Shown: positions 60,371-64,000 of the stretch, piece after piece
Numbering within the stretch: position 1 is the stretch's first letter
How the letters are laid out: the number at the start of each line of letters is the position of its first letter
DNA from: Acidobacteriota bacterium
Lineage (GTDB): Bacteria > Acidobacteriota > Terriglobia > Acidiferrales > UBA7541
Reading direction: 5' to 3'
DNA length: 64,000 bases
Assembly (NCBI GenBank): GCA_021324935.1
Contig: JAJPIE010000045.1
Location: 1-64,000, forward strand
Translations under genes and position numbers: made by a program
The notes under the pieces: model-generated
Databases searched by the model: none
The model's input: the letters and a program-made list of their open reading frames with translations, nothing else
Told to the model about the DNA's origin: nothing

Positions 60371-61741
60371 TCAGGCGGGAGTCAGGACGGCTTCCTTCGC
60401 TTCTTTCGCTTCGCGCGAACCTTCCGTTGTGATGTCGCGGTTTGCAAAGCCGACGCCGATTTTTTTCAGGAACGCCGTGGGCGGTTCACCGCCGATAAAA
60501 ATCCACACGAAATCGTTGGGAAGCGTCTGCTTCGTCCCATTCACGTCGATCACCACGGAATCCGTCCGGAATTCCACGGGATTCGAGTTGAACAGCACCT
60601 TCAGCTTTCCTTTGCGCATGAACTCCTGAATGCCCTGGCTATTGCGTTCCTTGATACGGGAAAATTCCCCCTGTCGGTAGGAAACCGTCACCGTGTTCCC
60701 CACCTGGCTTGCCAATCCCATCGCCGCTTCCACAGCGGAGTCGCCGCCCCCGACCACAAGAATTCTCTTATTTACATAATGATCGGCCTCGATCAGCCGG
60801 TACATGACCTTGGGCAAGTCTTCGCCCTTCACGCCGAGTTTTCGCGGATTCCCACTCTTGCCCAGCGCCAGAATCACGTGACGCGACCGGAATTCCCCGT
60901 TCTGTGTGGTCACCCGGAAGATCCCGTCGTCTCCCTTCACGATGTTTTCCACTTTCTCCCCGGTCTTGCATTTAAAATCTGCGCGCTTCAGTACCTTGCC
61001 CCAGAACTCCAGCAAATCCTCCTTGGAAAGCTCGGATTTCTTGAACTTCCCATGCAACGGGAATTCCACCGGACTGGTCATCACCAGTTTCTGGCGCGGA
61101 TATTTCGAAACCGTTCCGCCGACTTCCGATTGCTCGATGGTGATGTAATTGATCATCTTCTCCGCAGCGCGCAACGAAGCGCTGATCCCCGCCGGTCCGG
61201 CGCCCACGATCAAAATGTCATACAGGCCAACCGCCGAGGCCGAGGTTTTATTCGCCGCCAGACGTCTCGCGATCGTGTCCACGCAATCGCGGCCCTGATT
61301 CACCGCGTTTTTGATCAACGCCAGGCCGCCGAGTTCCCCGACGATGAACATATTCCGGATCGAAGTTTCATACTCCGGCGACAGCGTTGGCCGATCGGCC
61401 CCAACGCTCGGGCTGGCCAGCACCATGGTAATCGCACCAACGGGACACGCTTCCGCACATAAGCCGTGCCCAATGCACTTGTACCCGTTGATGATCATTG
61501 CCTTGCCGCCCACCATTCCCAGCACGTCACCCTCGGGACACACCATTGTGCACGTCGCGCAGCCGATGCAGTAATTGTTGTCAATATGCGGATGCTGCGA
61601 CTGCGGCCCATCGGACCGCAGCTTGCCTCGCTCCGCAGAATCGCGGTACTTCTGCTCCCTTTTCTTCTCCTGGCGAAGATAGTAGGCGAGAAATGCCCCT
61701 ATAATCACCGCTGCAATCAAGAAGGAAATCAGGTTATCCAT
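60371..61741 (-). CDS. Membrane-anchored ferredoxin / thioredoxin-reductase-like flavoprotein fusion
   Basis: A 456-residue fusion. A membrane helix (residues 2-22) and charged linker lead to two Fe-S motifs: CIGCATCTMVCP (Cys58, 61, 64, 68), then CIGHGLCAEACP (Cys89, His92, Cys95, Cys99), where His stands in for the second Cys. The C-terminal ~300 residues are a two-dinucleotide-domain flavoprotein with ILIVGAGPAGISASLRAAEK and ILVVGGGDSAVEAAMGLASQ. There is no CxxC redox pair, so it is not a true thioredoxin reductase and is closer to YpdA or NADPH-ferredoxin reductases. It probably passes electrons between NAD(P)H and a membrane partner. It follows the cytochrome-b-like gene by 12 bp on the minus strand. 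Confidence 0.85.
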   Translation of the reverse strand: MDNLISFLIAAVIIGAFLAYYLRQEKKREQKYRDSAERGKLRSDGPQSQHPHIDNNYCIGCATCTMVCPEGDVLGMVGGKAMIINGYKCIGHGLCAEACPVGAITMVLASPSVGADRPTLSPEYETSIRNMFIVGELGGLALIKNAVNQGRDCVDTIARRLAANKTSASAVGLYDILIVGAGPAGISASLRAAEKMINYITIEQSEVGGTVSKYPRQKLVMTSPVEFPLHGKFKKSELSKEDLLEFWGKVLKRADFKCKTGEKVENIVKGDDGIFRVTTQNGEFRSRHVILALGKSGNPRKLGVKGEDLPKVMYRLIEADHYVNKRILVVGGGDSAVEAAMGLASQVGNTVTVSYRQGEFSRIKERNSQGIQEFMRKGKLKVLFNSNPVEFRTDSVVIDVNGTKQTLPNDFVWIFIGGEPPTAFLKKIGVGFANRDITTEGSREAKEAKEAVLTPA

Positions 61742-61753
61742 GATCCCCAACCC

Positions 61754-62698
61754 TCAAATCCGGTAGCCCATGTAAAGCACCAGGCTGATGTGCAATATCG
61801 CCAGAATCGCGAAGGCGTAGCTGAACGGCCGGTGGACCACATGCCACAGGTTGAAAACCTGCTGCGTCCGCTGTAGAAACAGAATTCGCTTCGAGAGCGC
61901 CGACTGTCGCCGCGCGATATTGATGCCCCGCTCCAGCTTCAGGTCCGAAGTGCGCCGCATCCCGAATAGCGAAACCAGCCACGCTCCGAATCCCGCCGCC
62001 TGCAGGCGCAACAGCGAAATCTGGAACGGCCGCCGCAGGTCGATCAGGATCATGTAGAGCAGCGCCACCAGCATCGGCATGTGCTCCACGTCCTCCGGAG
62101 TCGGCAGGTCGTAGAGCGCTTCCATCCGCGAACCGAACGCCAGCTTTTGCGTGGCAAGTTCCTGGCGAAGGCTCTCTTCCGTGTCTCGCATCTCTTTCAT
62201 CGAAAGTTCCGCCGCGTTCAGGTTCCGCGGAACCTGCGCATATAAGTACCGCCCGACGAAGCCCGAAATCGTCACGCATAGCATGCTCCAAAACGCCATG
62301 CCCGCGATATTCCCAAACTTGAATGACGCGTGAAACGCGATGATAATCGGCGCCGTCGTCCCCAGCACCACGTGAAAATCCAGCCAGTGCCGCGAATTTC
62401 CCTGCCGCCCAAGCCACCCCCACTTCTTCCGCAATGGGTAGAGGTAAATCAGAAAGAACAGCAGCACACCCAGCATGCCCAGCTTGATGCCGATGGGGCC
62501 GCTGGGTTTGAGCAAGTCGTGCTTTGGCGAAAATGGCCGGTTTTCGGAACTCAGCGTGTAGTAGTTGAGCCCGTAGCCCGCAATCACCAGCACCAGCGCC
62601 AGCGACGCCAGCCACGCCAGCAGCAGCCGCATCCGGTGGCTGCGGTCGGCGTCCTCGCGGGCAAGTATTGCGCTTCGTACGCTCGCTTCTGCACTCAT
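61754..62698 (-). CDS. Membrane cytochrome-b-like protein
   Basis: A 314-residue inner-membrane protein with about five to six helices: near residues 22-47, 70-90, 108-145, a long loop, 228-245, and 285-312. His residues are spaced as possible heme-b ligands in RHWLDFHVVLGTTAPIIIAF and in LWHVVHRPFSYAFAILAILH. A central segment of about 60 residues is hydrophilic and helical. Its ATG overlaps the stop of the preceding gene (ATGA), and the ferredoxin-flavoprotein gene follows after 12 bp. It probably carries electrons across the membrane for that partner. It matches no named cytochrome subfamily that I can recall. Confidence 0.75.
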   Translation of the reverse strand: MSAEASVRSAILAREDADRSHRMRLLLAWLASLALVLVIAGYGLNYYTLSSENRPFSPKHDLLKPSGPIGIKLGMLGVLLFFLIYLYPLRKKWGWLGRQGNSRHWLDFHVVLGTTAPIIIAFHASFKFGNIAGMAFWSMLCVTISGFVGRYLYAQVPRNLNAAELSMKEMRDTEESLRQELATQKLAFGSRMEALYDLPTPEDVEHMPMLVALLYMILIDLRRPFQISLLRLQAAGFGAWLVSLFGMRRTSDLKLERGINIARRQSALSKRILFLQRTQQVFNLWHVVHRPFSYAFAILAILHISLVLYMGYRI

Positions 62699-63561
62699 GG
62701 CTTCTCATCCCCAATCTGAACCTGGATGGTGGCTCGGAACCTCCGGTAATCCGTGAATCGGTGCACATTCCGCCAATGCTGTTTTGGTGTCTCGACGTCG
62801 ATCACCGCCGAAGACGGCATCCAGTAGGCTTCCTCCGGATCGTGGAACTGCACAACTGAATAGTGAATCTCGCTGCGCAGATCGTGGAGTCCCAAATCGT
62901 CGAGATTCGTGTCCAGCCCTGCGACGAGCTTCACCACCGCCCCGCTTTCCGTATCAATCCAGATGTCGCCCGTCAGCGGCAGCGGATAATTCCGGCTCTT
63001 CAACTGCAGTGCCGCCGGCGAGGACGCGCCGGGCACCGGCTTGAAATGAATCTTCAGCAGCACCCGTCCATCGATCACATCCTCGGTTAACGGTGTGAAC
63101 ACATAGCTGGCTTCGAAATCCGGGTGTAGCACCAGCAGCATGCTCGCGAATCCATTCGTAATCAGAAGCGTTTTTGTGGGATCGCGAAACGCCTCCTTGC
63201 GGGCCTCGCGCGACTCCACCAGCTTCACCGAACCGCCCCGCGTGTTCGCCTGCATCTGGTATTCGAAAACGGACTCTTCTCGATAGACCGGCTTCCCGTT
63301 CTTCCCCACGATCGTCTGCGCCACGTCTTCGTCGCACACCACGTTGTTCGTCTGCTCGAAGAAATGGTCGATCAACTTGCGCGCGTGCACCATGGTCTCG
63401 TTTGCGCGCGCCAGGAACGCTGGATCGGCTGGCGCGGCCGCCGGCGTATCCGGCTCCGCTTCCTTGGTTTGTGCGCAGAGCAATGCCGTGCAAGCCAGAA
63501 TCCCTGCCAGCAGCGCCAGCACCGCCAATGTTACTTTCCCGGACTTGCGGAAGTTGATCAC
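62695..63561 (-). CDS. Secreted protein of unknown function
   Basis: A 288-residue exported protein. A signal peptide fills residues 8-30 (VTLAVLALLAGILACTALLC), then an Ala/Pro-rich linker, then a beta-rich domain starting about residue 48 with KLIDHFFEQTNNVVCDEDVA. The GTG start at 63561 overlaps the previous stop (GTGA), and the end overlaps the cytochrome-b-like start (ATGA), so translation is coupled on both sides. Family not recognised. Coupling suggests it works with the membrane electron-transfer proteins or the outer-membrane-like protein before it. Confidence 0.7.
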   Translation of the reverse strand: MINFRKSGKVTLAVLALLAGILACTALLCAQTKEAEPDTPAAAPADPAFLARANETMVHARKLIDHFFEQTNNVVCDEDVAQTIVGKNGKPVYREESVFEYQMQANTRGGSVKLVESREARKEAFRDPTKTLLITNGFASMLLVLHPDFEASYVFTPLTEDVIDGRVLLKIHFKPVPGASSPAALQLKSRNYPLPLTGDIWIDTESGAVVKLVAGLDTNLDDLGLHDLRSEIHYSVVQFHDPEEAYWMPSSAVIDVETPKQHWRNVHRFTDYRRFRATIQVQIGDEKP

Positions 63562-64000
63562 TTGTGCAGGCCCCCGAAGCGATAACCGAAAATCGTGGAC
63601 CACTGCGTGTAATTCAGCGTATTCCCCGCGTAATATCCGACCAGCCCCTCCAGGAAATATCTCCCCCCAATCGTCCAGTCAACTGTTGCGTTGACGAAAT
63701 TTGAGCTCGAGTTGCTCGTAAGCGGCGAACTATATCTCTGGATCCCCGCCAGCACCTGCAGATGCAGCGTGTCCGTCAGGCTCCGCGACACCGATACCGA
63801 TTCGTACTGCCCGCTGCCAAAGCTGCTGTTGAACTGTGTGTAGTGCAGATCGAGAAACAGCCCGGTATGGCCGATGTTCCCGAACGTAATCCCATACGAC
63901 TCGTTCAGCGACTTCTTCGTGTCCGTGCTCGCCTTGCTCTGCCCGATGCTGGTGTACAGGCTGATGTGTTTCGGCAGGTCCAGCCGCACGTCGCCGCTCA
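63558..64000 (-). CDS. Outer-membrane beta-barrel-like protein (N-terminus beyond window)
   Basis: The frame is open to the window edge and ends at 63558, giving at least 147 residues. The visible part alternates short polar and aromatic strands (HTGLFLDLHYTQFNSSF, LHLQVLAGIQRYSS, VDWTIGGRYFLEGLVGYYAG) and is Gly/Ser/Tyr-rich, consistent with the C-terminal strands of an outer-membrane barrel. It ends YRFGGLHK rather than in Phe, which is atypical. It is upstream of and coupled to the secreted-protein gene. The internal GTG at 63989 is not taken as a start because coding continues upstream. Confidence 0.65.
   Translation of the reverse strand, partial: SGDVRLDLPKHISLYTSIGQSKASTDTKKSLNESYGITFGNIGHTGLFLDLHYTQFNSSFGSGQYESVSVSRSLTDTLHLQVLAGIQRYSSPLTSNSSSNFVNATVDWTIGGRYFLEGLVGYYAGNTLNYTQWSTIFGYRFGGLHK

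Overview
This 64 kb window is G+C-rich chromosomal DNA that most resembles Acidobacteriota (probably Terriglobia). The reasons are family-level: a 1130-residue Oar-type TonB-dependent receptor with an N-terminal carboxypeptidase-regulatory domain, a second secreted protein with the same domain, a two-gene egtB-egtD ergothioneine operon, pilin operons with very large PilX-like proteins, and several families of short palindromic intergenic repeats. No 16S gene is present, so the placement is an inference. There is no prophage, no CRISPR array and no intact insertion sequence. Two tRNA genes are present: His(GTG) and Arg(TCT).

Layout, left to right. 0-1 kb: debris, including an N-terminal phosphoketolase fragment with an in-frame stop. 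1-3 kb: Tat-exported metallophosphoesterase, cupredoxin and DUF2231 membrane protein (one minus-strand operon). 3.2-4.5 kb: ECF sigma factor and zinc-binding anti-sigma factor. 4.7-6.9 kb: acetyl-CoA synthetase. 7-8 kb: IS481-type transposase remnant and a PIN-toxin/antitoxin pair with a perfect palindromic operator. 8-14 kb: pentapeptide-repeat membrane protein, PilZ protein and quinol-dependent NO reductase. 14-21.5 kb: TonB-dependent receptor, LuxR-type two-component system and a membrane protein. 21.8-33.8 kb: housekeeping and metabolic genes (tRNA-His, ROK kinase, HAD phosphatase, S10 carboxypeptidase, PilT ATPase, APC permease, P5C dehydrogenase, VOC, EVE, dienelactone hydrolase).

33.9-48.1 kb is the most unusual part. 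It is a peptide/amine-degradation island containing an M61 aminopeptidase, two class III aminotransferases, a P1 (DmpA-type) peptidase, a GcvT-like protein, a tandem pair of PYROXD2/phytoene-desaturase-like flavoproteins, an APC permease and an S9 peptidase. The M61 gene is intact except for one amber codon that falls exactly on the catalytic Glu of HExxH. Short REP-like palindromes lie between these genes, and two of them supply the stop codon of the preceding gene.

48.2-54.4 kb: DUF4126 protein and a minor-pilin operon (fimT, pilV, pilW, giant pilX) ended by a clear intrinsic terminator. 55-57.3 kb: egtD and egtB. 57.6-60.3 kb: tRNA-Arg, a universal stress protein and a xylulokinase that seems to start at ATT. 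60.4-64 kb: a minus-strand redox operon coupling an outer-membrane-like protein (cut by the window edge), a secreted protein, a membrane cytochrome-b-like protein and a ferredoxin/thioredoxin-reductase-like fusion whose second Fe-S motif has His in place of a Cys.

Best candidates for something undescribed are the GcvT-like/flavoprotein-pair/aminotransferase/permease cluster and the terminal redox operon.
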